The notes beneath the pieces were generated by a model. It worked only from the letters and a program-made list of their open reading frames with translations. It was not told the DNA's origin and made no database searches. The position numbers and the translations under genes were made by a program. Shown one piece after another: positions 15,175 through 24,060 of a stretch of 39,489 nt of DNA (positions are counted from its first letter, which is position 1; every line of letters begins with the position of its first letter). Source of the DNA: Planctomycetota bacterium. GTDB lineage: Bacteria; Planctomycetota; Planctomycetia; Pirellulales; UBA1268. Where the stretch lies: NCBI GenBank assembly GCA_003669605.1, contig QWOP01000007.1:1-39489 (forward strand), written 5' to 3'.

Positions 15175-16773
15175 ATGCACGACCTACCCTCCGTAGCCGC
15201 CCCCCCTCCGCCGGGCTCCGGAAGGTCCGGATGGCGAGCCGAGAGCCTCCTCGTGGCGATCCTAGCGGGCTACATCCTCGCCTGCCTCGCCGGCTGGCCG
15301 CAGGCAGGACGTGATCGGTTGGTGGCCCATCAGCACGCCGCCGCTTTGCACTCAGGCGGCCGAGCCCCTCTGGATCAGGGTGAGCCCGAACCCCATCAAG
15401 ATACCGTTGCTGCGCCCCCACCGCTGACGACGCTCCCCTTTGTGCTCCTGCTCGCGGCGATCGCAGTCTTCCCGCTCGCCCCCCGTACCACCCACTGGTG
15501 GGAGCACAACTCGAGCAAACTCCTCGTGGCCGGGCTGCTGGCAGCGCTGACCCTCTCCTACTACGCCTTTCTGCATCCCGACGCTGTCGATCTCCACTTC
15601 CCGGCGCACGCCGTCGTGCCGCCGTCGGCCGGGGGACCATCGTGGGCCACAGCGGGCGCCGTGCTCGCCAACGCTCTGCTTGCCGAATACGTGCCATTCA
15701 TCACCCTCCTCTTCGCACTCTACTGCGTCACCGGCGGCGTGCGAATCGAGGGGGATCTGATCGCGTCACCGCGGACAAACACCTCGTTCCTGGCAATCGG
15801 TGCGTTGTTGGCAAGTTTCATCGGCACCACCGGCGCAGCGATGCTCCTGGTGCGACCGCTGCTCGAGACCAACAAGGAGCGGAAGCACGTTGCCCACACG
15901 CTGGTGTTTTTCATCTTTATCGTCTGCAACTGTGGTGGCTGCCTGCTGCCGATCGGTGATCCACCGCTCTTCCTGGGGTATCTGGAGGGGGTCGATTTTC
16001 TCTGGACGCTCTCGCTGTGGAAGCCCTGGCTGCTCACCAACGGGCTGTTGCTAGCGATCTACTTTCTCTGGGACACCTGCTTCGCCCATCCCCGCGAGAC
16101 AGCCCGCGACATCGCCCGCGACGAGCGTCAGTCGACGCCGCTTTCGATCCGCGGCCTGTGGCCCAATCTCCCCCTGATGGCGGCGGTGATCGCCGCGGTC
16201 GCCCTCCTCGATCCCGCCAAGCCTTTCCCTGGGACAGCCTGGCATCCGTGGGTATTCCTCCGCGAGGCGCTGCTGGTGGGGATCGTCCTGGTGTCGCTCC
16301 TCCGGGGTGACAAGCGGATCCGCGCCGACAACGGCTTCACCTACGGCGCGATCCTCGAGGTAGCAGCACTTTTCCTGGGGATCTTTATCTGCATGCAGCC
16401 GGCTCTGGCCATCCTCCACGAGCGGGGAGCGACGCTTGGACTATCGAGCCCCCGGTCGTTCTTCTGGGCCACCGGAGCCCTGTCCAGCGTCCTCGACAAC
16501 GCCCCGACCTACCTCGTGTTCTTCAAGGCGGCCCAGGCATTACCCTCGCCAGGGCCCACGATGGCCGGGGTGGAAGTGGGCCGTCTGGCTGCGGTGAGCC
16601 TCGGGTCGGTATTCTTGGGGGCCATGACCTACATCGGCAACGGCCCGAACTTCATGGTCAAGGCGATCGCCGAACAAGCGGGAGTGAGGATGCCGAGTTT
16701 CTTCGGCTACCTGCTCTACAGTTTTGGCGTCCTCCTGCCGGTGTTCGTGTTCGTATCGCTCTTCCTTCTTTAG
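15175..16773 (+). CDS. Na+/H+ antiporter or anion transporter, NhaD/ArsB superfamily
   Basis: 532 residues from ATG 15175, with AGAAGG about 9 bp upstream. There are roughly 12 hydrophobic segments, a first helix near 20-45, and a hydrophilic periplasmic or cytoplasmic loop at 50-80. Ion-transporter family landmarks are visible: SFIGTTGAAMLLVRPLLETN, NCGGCLLPIGDPPLFLGYL (the conserved GDPP re-entrant region), ALSSVLDNAPTYLVFF (DNAPT) and TYIGNGPNFMVKAIAE (NGPNF). The paired halves with inverted topology are typical of NhaD and citrate/arsenite carriers. The DNAPT and GDPP motifs favour a Na+/H+ antiporter, but the substrate cannot be fixed from sequence. It is followed by rnd after 14 bp. Confidence 0.9.
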   Translation: MHDLPSVAAPPPPGSGRSGWRAESLLVAILAGYILACLAGWPQAGRDRLVAHQHAAALHSGGRAPLDQGEPEPHQDTVAAPPPLTTLPFVLLLAAIAVFPLAPRTTHWWEHNSSKLLVAGLLAALTLSYYAFLHPDAVDLHFPAHAVVPPSAGGPSWATAGAVLANALLAEYVPFITLLFALYCVTGGVRIEGDLIASPRTNTSFLAIGALLASFIGTTGAAMLLVRPLLETNKERKHVAHTLVFFIFIVCNCGGCLLPIGDPPLFLGYLEGVDFLWTLSLWKPWLLTNGLLLAIYFLWDTCFAHPRETARDIARDERQSTPLSIRGLWPNLPLMAAVIAAVALLDPAKPFPGTAWHPWVFLREALLVGIVLVSLLRGDKRIRADNGFTYGAILEVAALFLGIFICMQPALAILHERGATLGLSSPRSFFWATGALSSVLDNAPTYLVFFKAAQALPSPGPTMAGVEVGRLAAVSLGSVFLGAMTYIGNGPNFMVKAIAEQAGVRMPSFFGYLLYSFGVLLPVFVFVSLFLL

Positions 16774-16787
16774 GGTCCCCCATCCGC

Positions 16788-18038
16788 GTGCCCCACACCA
16801 GACCATCCGACAGCTTTGACCACGTCACCACCGACTCCCAACTGGCAGACTTAGTGGATCGGCTGGCCCAGCACTCGTTTGTCGCTTTCGACACCGAGTT
16901 TGTCTCCGAACACACCTACCGCAGCCAGTTGTGCCTCATGCAGGTGGCGGCTCCGGGCATCCTGGCGGTCATCGACACGCTCAAGGTGCCGGAATTGAAA
17001 CCGTTCTGGAACCTGCTCACGGAGCCAAACCGGACCACCGTGGTGCATGCGGGGCGCGAGGAGATGGGCTTCATTCTCCACGCGATTTCTGCGCGGCCCT
17101 CCAAACTGTTCGATGTCCAGCTCGCCGCGGGTCTGGTCGACCACGACTACCCGGCGGGCTACGCCTCGATCGTCCGCCGATTCTTAAATCTCCCCACCAA
17201 CAAAGGCGAGACGCGGACCGACTGGCGGCAGCGTCCCCTCTCCCAAGCCCAACTCGACTACGCACTCGACGACGTCCGGCACCTGGAGAAGATCTGGCGG
17301 AAGATCGAGGGAAAGCTCGAGGCGCTTGGCCGCACCGCCTGGATGGAGGAGGAGATGGCCAGTTGGCAGGCCGAGGTCGAGGAGTCGTTTATCCGCAAAC
17401 GCTGGCGCCGTGTCTCGGGGCTCTCGGGGCTGTCGCGGCGTGAATTGGCCGTGGCCCGCGAACTGTGGCACTGGCGTGATGCAGTCGCCGAATCGCGCGA
17501 CATGCCCCCCAAGCGCGTCCTCCGCGACGATCTGCTGGTGGAACTGTGCAAGCGGAAGAGCCCCGACCCCAATCAGATCTCAGCTATCCGTGGCATGCAG
17601 CGGTCCGATCTGCGGCACATCCTCGGCGGCCTCTCGGAGGCCATCGAACGGGGGCTGGCCCTGCCGGAAGACGAATGCCCCGGAGGGGAGAAGTTCAGTG
17701 CTCCACCGCCGCAATTGGCAGTCCTCGGCCAATTCATGGCCACGGCCCTCGCCGGCGTCTGCCGGCAGATGCAACTCGCTCCGGCGCTGGTGGGCACAGC
17801 GTCAGACATGCGCGATCTGCTGGCGCACAAGCTCGGCTACCACGCCGGCGATCGCGATCCGCTGCTGGCCTCCGGCTGGCGGGCGGAAGTCGTCGGTCCA
17901 CTCGTCGACGATCTCCTCAGCGGACGGGCCGCGCTCCGCATCGGCGACCTCCGTTCACACGATCCCCTCGTCATTGAACGTTTCGAATCTGGCAGCGGGA
18001 CATCTCCTCTGCCCCCCACGCCCCCCACGCCCCTCTAG
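16788..18038 (+). CDS. rnd: Ribonuclease D
   Basis: 3'-5' exoribonuclease for tRNA and stable RNA maturation. 416 residues from GTG 16788. The DEDDy exonuclease domain is at 10-190: Exo I FVAFDTEF, Exo II VVHAGREEMGFI, and Exo III with YALDDVRHLEKIW. The LVDHDYPAGYASIVRRFLN segment is typical of RNase D. An HRDC domain follows (about 215-290: ARELWHWRDAVAESRDMPPKRVLRDDLLVELCKRKS), then a second HRDC-like helical region and a Pro/Thr tail made by a short CCCCCCACG duplication. It starts 14 bp after the antiporter gene. Confidence 0.94.
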   Translation: MPHTRPSDSFDHVTTDSQLADLVDRLAQHSFVAFDTEFVSEHTYRSQLCLMQVAAPGILAVIDTLKVPELKPFWNLLTEPNRTTVVHAGREEMGFILHAISARPSKLFDVQLAAGLVDHDYPAGYASIVRRFLNLPTNKGETRTDWRQRPLSQAQLDYALDDVRHLEKIWRKIEGKLEALGRTAWMEEEMASWQAEVEESFIRKRWRRVSGLSGLSRRELAVARELWHWRDAVAESRDMPPKRVLRDDLLVELCKRKSPDPNQISAIRGMQRSDLRHILGGLSEAIERGLALPEDECPGGEKFSAPPPQLAVLGQFMATALAGVCRQMQLAPALVGTASDMRDLLAHKLGYHAGDRDPLLASGWRAEVVGPLVDDLLSGRAALRIGDLRSHDPLVIERFESGSGTSPLPPTPPTPL

Positions 18039-18062
18039 CCTCTCTGGGAGTTCCAACGAACC

Positions 18063-18791
18063 ATGAATCTCCTCCGCTGCTCAAGTGCCCTCCGGGGCTT
18101 GGTTGCGCTCCTCGTGCTCATGGTATTGAGCATCAGCGCCGGGTTCGGCATCGTCACCCCGGTACTCGGTGACGAACCGGCCTGGCAAGAGTGGTTTGAG
18201 GATGGATCGCTCGAGCGATTCCGGATCGTCAGCGGCACCGCCACCTATACGGTAATCGACGGCGTCCTTGTCGGCACCACGGCCGAAGGGAGCCCAAACA
18301 CGTTCCTCGCCACCAAGGCACCGCTGCAGGATTTCGAACTGGAGTTCGAGGTCAAGGTCGATAACGAACTCAACTCCGGGGTTCAGGTCCGCAGCCATCT
18401 CGCCAAAGAGGGGGAGAAGCCAGAGGGTGCCGGAGGCCCGCTGCCGGCCGACCGGCTTTACGGTCCGCAGTGCGAGATCTCGATCGACGGCCACGCCGGC
18501 AACTTCTACGACGAGGCCCGCCGCGGGGTCTGGTGGAGCGGCCTGACCGGCACCGATTCGATCCGCACCGACGCTGCCAAGGCTGCCTTCAAAAAGGGGG
18601 AATGGAACGCCTACCGGATCGTGGTCGTGGGGGATCACTTTCAAAGTTGGATCAACGGTGTCCCCACTGCCGATTTCCGCCAAGCGAATGACCCGGAAGG
18701 GCACATTGGGTTTCAGGTGCATGGCATCGGCAAGGGCACTGGTCCCTACTCGGTCCGCTGGCGGAAAGTTCGCGTCAAGGCACTGAACTGA
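18063..18791 (+). CDS. Secreted DUF1080 (3-keto-disaccharide hydrolase-like) protein
   Basis: 242 residues from ATG 18063. The N-terminal signal peptide is long and hydrophobic (LVALLVLMVLSISAGFGIVTPVLG, cleavage near GDEPA). The remainder is one concanavalin/LamG-like beta-sandwich of the DUF1080 type: WQEWFEDGSLERFRIVSGTATYTVIDGVLVG, then DFELEFEVKVDNELNSGVQVRS, GPQCEISID, GEWNAYRIVVVGDHFQSWINGV and GHIGFQVHG. DUF1080 proteins are heavily expanded in planctomycetes, and some act on 3-ketoglycosides. The particular substrate is unknown. The gap from rnd is 24 bp, so they may be co-transcribed. Confidence 0.92.
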   Translation: MNLLRCSSALRGLVALLVLMVLSISAGFGIVTPVLGDEPAWQEWFEDGSLERFRIVSGTATYTVIDGVLVGTTAEGSPNTFLATKAPLQDFELEFEVKVDNELNSGVQVRSHLAKEGEKPEGAGGPLPADRLYGPQCEISIDGHAGNFYDEARRGVWWSGLTGTDSIRTDAAKAAFKKGEWNAYRIVVVGDHFQSWINGVPTADFRQANDPEGHIGFQVHGIGKGTGPYSVRWRKVRVKALN

Positions 18792-18842
18792 TCCATCGCC
18801 ATCGGGGCCACCGGACGGCCCTGTTCAACGGCAAGGGAAGCC

Positions 18843-19613
18843 ATGGCCAGCCAAAACCGATCATCCTCACCGCAGCGAGTTTCCACTTCGCATTTGGCCG
18901 GCGTGCAGACCTCCGCGCCCGGCGCTAGCCAGAAGCCCAGCGGAAAAGTTGTCGCCCCCGGGCCGTCCCACCGCACCGCGCGGGAAGCCTCCGGGAAGGT
19001 GATCACAGCGCCTGACGATTGGGTGCTCCTCGAGCCCGGCGACGCCGCACTGACGCGCCGCGTGAAGGCGGCGGGCGACCACTGGGTGGTGGAGGAGAAG
19101 CACGGCAGGCGGAACTTCTCCCGCGGGGTGTGGGCTCCAGAGGCAACGGTGGAGCGCATCCGGCAGGCACTGATCGCGGAACGATCAACCGATGCCTGGG
19201 CGAAAAAGCAGGCCGCGGCGGCACGGCGACGCGAGTCGGAGCAGACGGAGTATGTCGGCGACTTCCAGACGGCGGTGCTCGCCTTCCTGTCCTTCAACGA
19301 CAGGTATGCCGACCGGGCCCTGCGGCTGGCGCGCGTGGTCACCGCGCATGCCACGCCCGTGGGAAGTGGCACCGTGGCCCGCACGGAGCGAATTCCGATC
19401 GAACGCCGCGCGGAGGCAGCGGTGATCGCCTGGCTGCGGCACCAGACGACCGCCTACGATCAGATGAAGATTCCGCGGGTCAAGGGGAAGCGGCGCGAGG
19501 TGCGGCGGATGCTTGCCGACCGTTCGCGCAGCCTCCTTGCCCGCTACCGCGACGGTGCTCCACTTCAGCCCGGCTGCCCGCTTGCCACAGCGATCGACGC
19601 CCTCTCTGGATGA
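18843..19613 (+). CDS. DUF2293 domain protein
   Basis: 256 residues from ATG 18843. Residues 1-55 are a low-complexity Ser/Ala/Lys tail. Residues 56-110 (DDWVLLEPGDAALTRRVKAAGDHWVVEEKHGRRNFSRGVWAP) look like a small domain. The C-terminal part (about 170-240: RRAEAAVIAWLRHQTTAYDQMKIPRVKGKRREVRRMLADRSRSLLARYR) matches the DUF2293 pattern, whose function is unknown. It is highly basic there, consistent with nucleic-acid binding (inference). It precedes the release-factor-like gene by 10 bp. Confidence 0.85.
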   Translation: MASQNRSSSPQRVSTSHLAGVQTSAPGASQKPSGKVVAPGPSHRTAREASGKVITAPDDWVLLEPGDAALTRRVKAAGDHWVVEEKHGRRNFSRGVWAPEATVERIRQALIAERSTDAWAKKQAAAARRRESEQTEYVGDFQTAVLAFLSFNDRYADRALRLARVVTAHATPVGSGTVARTERIPIERRAEAAVIAWLRHQTTAYDQMKIPRVKGKRREVRRMLADRSRSLLARYRDGAPLQPGCPLATAIDALSG

Positions 19614-19623
19614 CGATGCCCTT

Positions 19624-20118
19624 ATGCATCCAGCCGCCATCGCTGCCGACGACCTCCTCCAAGCCTGCACGGAGACACGCACGAAGCGGAGCGGCCCCGG
19701 CGGCCAGCATCGCAACAAGGTGGAAACGGCAGTCATCCTTCATCACGATCAGACCGGCGTGTCGGCGGAGGCATCGGAGCGGCGGAGCCAGGCCGCCAAC
19801 CGTCGCGTGGCCCTCTTCCGGCTGCGTCTCAGACTGGCGCTGGAGCATCGTCAGGCCCCGGAGCCCGAGCCATCGTGGCTGTGGCAATCGCGTGTGCGTG
19901 ATGGCAGGCTGGCCATCGCCATCGACCACGATGACTATCCCGCGCTCGTCGCCGAGGCCCTCGACCGGCTCGTGGCCGTGAATCTCGACATGCCCACGGC
20001 GGCCGCCGCGTTTGCCATCACACCCACCCAACTCGGCCGGCTGTTCGAAAAAGCACCGGCTGCCTGGCAGAAGCTCAACCAACTCCGCTCGACTGCAGGG
20101 ATGAAGCCTCTGCGCTGA
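19624..20118 (+). CDS. Release-factor-like protein with GGQ motif
   Basis: 164 residues from ATG 19624; the frame upstream overlaps the DUF2293 gene and is not used. The RF-1 catalytic domain is present: TETRTKRSGPGGQHRNKVETAVILHH, with GGQ at 26-28, the motif that drives peptidyl-tRNA hydrolysis in release factors and ArfB. There is no stop-codon recognition domain. The C-terminal half (DYPALVAEALDRLVAVNLDMPTAAAAFAITPTQLGRLFEKAPAAWQKLNQLR) is an unusual helical region, unlike the basic tail of ArfB/YaeJ. A ribosome-rescue role is plausible. I recall such 'release-factor-like' proteins in planctomycetes. Confidence 0.85.
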   Translation: MHPAAIAADDLLQACTETRTKRSGPGGQHRNKVETAVILHHDQTGVSAEASERRSQAANRRVALFRLRLRLALEHRQAPEPEPSWLWQSRVRDGRLAIAIDHDDYPALVAEALDRLVAVNLDMPTAAAAFAITPTQLGRLFEKAPAAWQKLNQLRSTAGMKPLR

Positions 20119-20225
20119 TCTCGGCTCCTCAAACGTGTGCGCCCGCCACAGGGGGGAGGAACGCTCCAGTGCCCCGGGCCCCTGGACGGCCGAGAGGGCC
20201 GATCCCGCCGCTCACGAGCCGTCCG

Positions 20226-20840
20226 TCAGGGTCTGCCGCGAGGCGGACGGAATGTCCTCCTGCTGCTTGCAGCCCTGCTTCGTACGACACACCCCTCTGC
20301 ATGGTCGTTGACGAGCCCCATGGCCTGCATGAAGGCATAGACGGTCGTCGGGCCGACAAACTTCCATCCCTGTTTCTTCAATGCCTTGGAGAGTGCGATC
20401 GATTCGACCGCTGTCGAGGCCGTGTGTGGGTGGGCAGCCCTCGGCTTCGGTTCGAACCGCCAAACGTAGGCCGCGAACGACCCTTCCCTCTCGATGAGTT
20501 CGCCGACACGGTTGGCGTTGTTGACGACCGCCTCAATCTTGCCCCGGTGCCGCACGATCCCTTCGTCCTGCAGCAACCGGCCGATGTCTCTCTCCGTGAA
20601 TCGTGCCACCCTGGTGTAGTCGAAGCCCTCGAATGCTCTGCGGAAGTTCTCCCGTTTGGCAAGGATCGTGCGCCAACTCAAGCCCGACTGAAATCCCTCG
20701 AGAGAGAGCTTCTCGAAGAGCCGGACGTCATCATCGACGGGGAATCCCCACTCGGTGTCGTGATAGCGCAGGTATTCGGCTGTTGCGGCGCACCAGTGGC
20801 AACGGGTCTTTCCGTCGGCGCCAACGATGATGGCAGTCAT
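20226..20840 (-). CDS. tag: DNA-3-methyladenine glycosylase I
   Basis: Removes 3-methyladenine from alkylated DNA. 204 residues from ATG 20840 (MTAIIVGADGKTRCHWC); a TTG six codons earlier is less likely. Zinc-site residues of the Tag family are visible: Cys14 (RCHWC), His27 (YLRYHDTEWGFPV) and the C-terminal DHAEGC His/Cys pair. Also present are LFEKLSLEGFQSGLSWRTILAKRENFRRAF, typical of the substrate pocket, and GWKFVGPTTVYAFMQAMGLVNDH. The length is as expected. It converges with the release-factor-like gene. Confidence 0.95.
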   Translation of the reverse strand: MTAIIVGADGKTRCHWCAATAEYLRYHDTEWGFPVDDDVRLFEKLSLEGFQSGLSWRTILAKRENFRRAFEGFDYTRVARFTERDIGRLLQDEGIVRHRGKIEAVVNNANRVGELIEREGSFAAYVWRFEPKPRAAHPHTASTAVESIALSKALKKQGWKFVGPTTVYAFMQAMGLVNDHAEGCVVRSRAASSRRTFRPPRGRP

Positions 20841-20985
20841 GAGAGTGGACCGGTCCAACGCGTCGGCGAGGATGAATCCCAGGGCTTGTTCACCGCGGCC
20901 CGGCGGCAGGTGGGAGAAACGAAACGTCCGGTGGACATGCTTTCGGCGTCACATGCAGTCTGGCGGAGCGCGATACCAGTCCGGC

Positions 20986-21279
20986 CTAGTCGATCGCCTC
21001 GATGATCCGGATGTCCCGATCGACGGCGTCGCCCAAGGCGCGAAGCGCTTCCTGGTAGGCGGGGCTGTCGTGGGCGGCGACCGCCTTGGCGACGCTGTCG
21101 AATTCCATGAGCACGGTGCGTTCCCGGAGCCCCGCTTCATAGACCTGGGCCGGGTTCCCCCGGGCGAGCGTCCTCGCGCCGGCTGCCTGGAGCGCGGGAA
21201 CGGCGATCGCTGCATAGGCAGCGAGCGCTTCAGGGTCGCGAATCGAGCGGTAGGTGGTGATCCAATAGGCTTTGGGCAT
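20986..21279 (-). CDS. DUF1330 family protein
   Basis: 97 residues from ATG 21279 (MPKAYWITTYRSIRDPEALAAYAAIAVPALQAAG). Longer open frames upstream are non-protein-like. The ferredoxin-like alpha+beta barrel pattern and the phrases GARTLARGNPAQVYEAGLRERTVLMEFDSVAKAVAAHDSPAYQEALRALGD match DUF1330 dimeric alpha-beta barrel proteins. Function unknown. It lies 145 bp upstream of tag on the same strand. Confidence 0.88.
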   Translation of the reverse strand: MPKAYWITTYRSIRDPEALAAYAAIAVPALQAAGARTLARGNPAQVYEAGLRERTVLMEFDSVAKAVAAHDSPAYQEALRALGDAVDRDIRIIEAID

Positions 21280-21562
21280 GGAGCGATGACCATCGAGACG
21301 GGAAAGTGGGCACAGAGGGGCGCGAACGATCCCCATATTCGCAAAAGAATACCAAGATCCTCGCAACGGGCGGCGCACAATCCGGCGCCCTTCCCGACGA
21401 TCTGTCACCGCCTGCCCGATGCCGTCCGGGCTGGGATCGTGGCCACCGGTAGGCCCGAAGGCTTCCAAACTCGGTCCCACTCAGCCCCTTCTGGCCAGGC
21501 AAGAGGATGGCGGTGGTGGACGCAGACTCTCAAACCCGCTGCTCCAGTCCATCCACTGCCTG

Positions 21563-23890
21563 TTATGGGGCCGGCAGGAGTTCGCCGAAAATTCCGTATG
21601 GCGGATCGGAGGCTTCGGCTCCACGCTCCCGACTGGTGAAGAAGTTAAAGAGATAGACACCCTTTGCCCCCCGCTTGAGAAGCCGCGACGCTGCGGCCCG
21701 GTAGTCCTCGGCAGTCAGGTTTGCCGCACCGCCCCCCTTGGTGCATTCGATGCCGAAGGCGAGCGACACCTCCCCGAGTGCTTGGCACCATTCCTCCACA
21801 GGCAGATCGCCCCGTTCGAGGAGAAACTCCGAGACCGTGACATGGTCGACAAGCCCGCAGGCCACCCATGCCAGCACGTCGCACCCGGCCGCCCGGGCCG
21901 TCGCCAGCGTCGGCGGAGTCCGGCCATAGTTTGACGGCACGCGGATGGCGAGCACGACCCGCCGACCACGCTCCCTCCCCACGCCATCGAGCACTCCGCG
22001 CACGCGCCACAGGAGCCGATTCACGATCGCCACCCGCTCCTCCACAGGGCAGCCTGCCTTGAAGAATTTTGGAAAGCGGTTGAAGTCGAGTTCCACGCCA
22101 TCGCAGTCGTAGCGCGCCGCAGCCTCGCTGATCAGCGCCACAACATGATCGCAGACTTCTGGCCGCGCGAAATCGAGGGCATCGCGGCCGGCGTAGCGGT
22201 CGCCGCCGATCAGCCACTCGGGATGGTCCCGGCGGAAAGCCGTCCGGAGGAAATCGTCGCCGTGATCGTCGTTGATCCGAAACGAGATCCAAGCCTCGCG
22301 TCCCCGGGCCCGGGTCTCTTTGAGCATCACCGCATACGGATCGACTCCCGCCGCAAACAGCGCCGACAGGTTTTGGAATCGCTGTTTCTCGGAGGCCGGC
22401 CACGCCTCCCGCTCTTCGGCCGCCGAGAGCGTGCCGCGCATCGTGCCGACTGCGGTCGGGTAATAGAGCACCTGCGCGTTGATGCAGACAGCCACGGTGT
22501 CGACTTGGCTGCCGTCAAAGGCCACTTCGTCGATCAGCCGTGTGACGTCTGACTCGGACACGTTCGCCGGCCCCTTCACGCCTCCCTTCGTCGAGAGGCA
22601 GGAATCGCCGTCGAAGTTGTAGATCAGGCGCCGTCGACGTGGGAGCGACAGGAGAGCCGGCCCCGCGGCCACCTCCACCGGCTGCCAGTGGCCGTGCATC
22701 GCCGCCATTCCAGAAGGGAGATGCGTGAGCTGCACCTCGACTCCTGCAGCGAGGCGCCTGGCGAAGAGGTTCCGGGAGGATCCCCCCGTTGCCACCGCGC
22801 GCTGCGAGCCGAAGAGCAGCCAATCGCCATCCGGAGAAGGGCGTGGATGGTAGTGGAGCGTCCCTGGCTGCGACGCCGTGAGTCGGACTGGCACCGCCCC
22901 TTGCTCGAGCGACACCTCAAAGAGCTCCACGGCGTCGGCAGCGCCGTCTGCTCCGGCGACTCGGGCCGTGAAAAACACCGAGCGACCATCGTGCGACCAG
23001 ACCGGCAGGTCACTCGATCCGCCGTGGAAGTCGGGAACATCGAGGAACTCCATCACCCCGCGGTAGCGATTGCGATCTCCGATCTTCCGCAATCCGGTGC
23101 CATCGGCGCGCACCACATGCGGGTGGCAGTCGTAGTGCTCGCCCGAGACGAAGAGCAGCCATTGGCCGTCAGGAGACCACGACGGCGCAAACACGAATGG
23201 GTCAGCGGTGTCGATCTTCCGTCGGTTGCTGCCGTCGGCGTCAGCGAGCCACAGTTGATAGTTCTCGTGGTAGGCGATCCGCTTCCCGTCGGGCGAACCG
23301 GAGAAGCCGTAGGCAAAGCCGGTAGAGTCGCGGGCGAGATTGGTCTTGTTGGTGCCGTCGCGGTTCATCGCAAACGGCTTTGAGATGCCATTCACAAGCG
23401 CCGTGAACCCCAGCCGCTCCGCATCGCCGGGCCAGGGAAAGAGACCTGTGTTGTAGAAACTCACCCGCTCCACGGCAGTGACGTTGGCGGTCTGGCCGCT
23501 GGCGAGATCGACCAGATGCGTGTCATAGAGCCAATCCCCGGCGCGGAAGCGGAAGAGTTTGTGCTCCTCTTCAAAGATTGCATTGGCCTCGCTTTCCCAG
23601 GCACGCCCGATGATCGCCGTCTTCCCATCGGGGAACCAGCCGACAAACTGGGTCGAGGAATTGGGCTCGTCGGCCAGATCGGCGGCCAGCGGAATCGGAC
23701 GCTTTCCCGGAGTGAGAAGCATCGCCCGGCCCGTGGCAACGTTTGCCAAGCGCCCTCCCGGCAACGCCGTGGCGTGCTCGGTGTATCCGATCGTCGGCGG
23801 TGCGCCATCCGCCGCACAGGCTGGCAGGGCTCGCGAAAAAAGAAGCGCCAACACCCACGCCGCGTAGAGAACATTGCCCGCTCGCTGCAT
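21563..23890 (-). CDS. Secreted beta-propeller protein fused to glycoside-hydrolase-like TIM barrel
   Basis: 775 residues from ATG 23890, chosen because a signal peptide begins there (MQRAGNVLYAAWVLALLFSRALPACAADG); the frame runs 124 codons further upstream without protein character. Residues about 30-440 hold TolB/PD40-type propeller blades: SGSPDGKRIAYHENYQLWLADADGS, APSWSPDGQWLLFVSG, PVWSHDGRSVFFTARV, HPRPSPDGDWLLFGSQ. Residues about 450-775 look like a TIM-barrel glycosidase-type domain: LIYNFDGDSCLS, LKETRARGREAWISFRINDDHGD, then DFARPEVCDHVVALISEAAARYDCDGVELDFNRFPKFF, where Glu/Asp could be catalytic. The last part includes VLAIRVPSN and YLFNFFTS. The likely site is periplasmic/extracellular with a carbohydrate substrate, unproven. 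Divergent from addB. Confidence 0.82.
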   Translation of the reverse strand: MQRAGNVLYAAWVLALLFSRALPACAADGAPPTIGYTEHATALPGGRLANVATGRAMLLTPGKRPIPLAADLADEPNSSTQFVGWFPDGKTAIIGRAWESEANAIFEEEHKLFRFRAGDWLYDTHLVDLASGQTANVTAVERVSFYNTGLFPWPGDAERLGFTALVNGISKPFAMNRDGTNKTNLARDSTGFAYGFSGSPDGKRIAYHENYQLWLADADGSNRRKIDTADPFVFAPSWSPDGQWLLFVSGEHYDCHPHVVRADGTGLRKIGDRNRYRGVMEFLDVPDFHGGSSDLPVWSHDGRSVFFTARVAGADGAADAVELFEVSLEQGAVPVRLTASQPGTLHYHPRPSPDGDWLLFGSQRAVATGGSSRNLFARRLAAGVEVQLTHLPSGMAAMHGHWQPVEVAAGPALLSLPRRRRLIYNFDGDSCLSTKGGVKGPANVSESDVTRLIDEVAFDGSQVDTVAVCINAQVLYYPTAVGTMRGTLSAAEEREAWPASEKQRFQNLSALFAAGVDPYAVMLKETRARGREAWISFRINDDHGDDFLRTAFRRDHPEWLIGGDRYAGRDALDFARPEVCDHVVALISEAAARYDCDGVELDFNRFPKFFKAGCPVEERVAIVNRLLWRVRGVLDGVGRERGRRVVLAIRVPSNYGRTPPTLATARAAGCDVLAWVACGLVDHVTVSEFLLERGDLPVEEWCQALGEVSLAFGIECTKGGGAANLTAEDYRAAASRLLKRGAKGVYLFNFFTSRERGAEASDPPYGIFGELLPAP

Positions 23891-24060
23891 CGGTCCGCCC
23901 TCAAAAGTGATTCCGGCCTCGATTCTCAGCCCCCAACCAATTTCCCTGTCCCAGATACCATGCCCACCGGCAGCCGCTCGAGCAATCACTGACCACAGGT
24001 TGCCGGGAGTTGCTAAACTTTTTTCCCCCGCCCGATTACCCGCCAGGATGGCACACCAGG

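Noticed and set aside
14963-15697. Minus-strand frame of 244 codons opposite the antiporter gene
   Set aside because: Arg/Gly-rich shadow of the hydrophobic transporter gene on the plus strand; its tail just translates the repeat element B.
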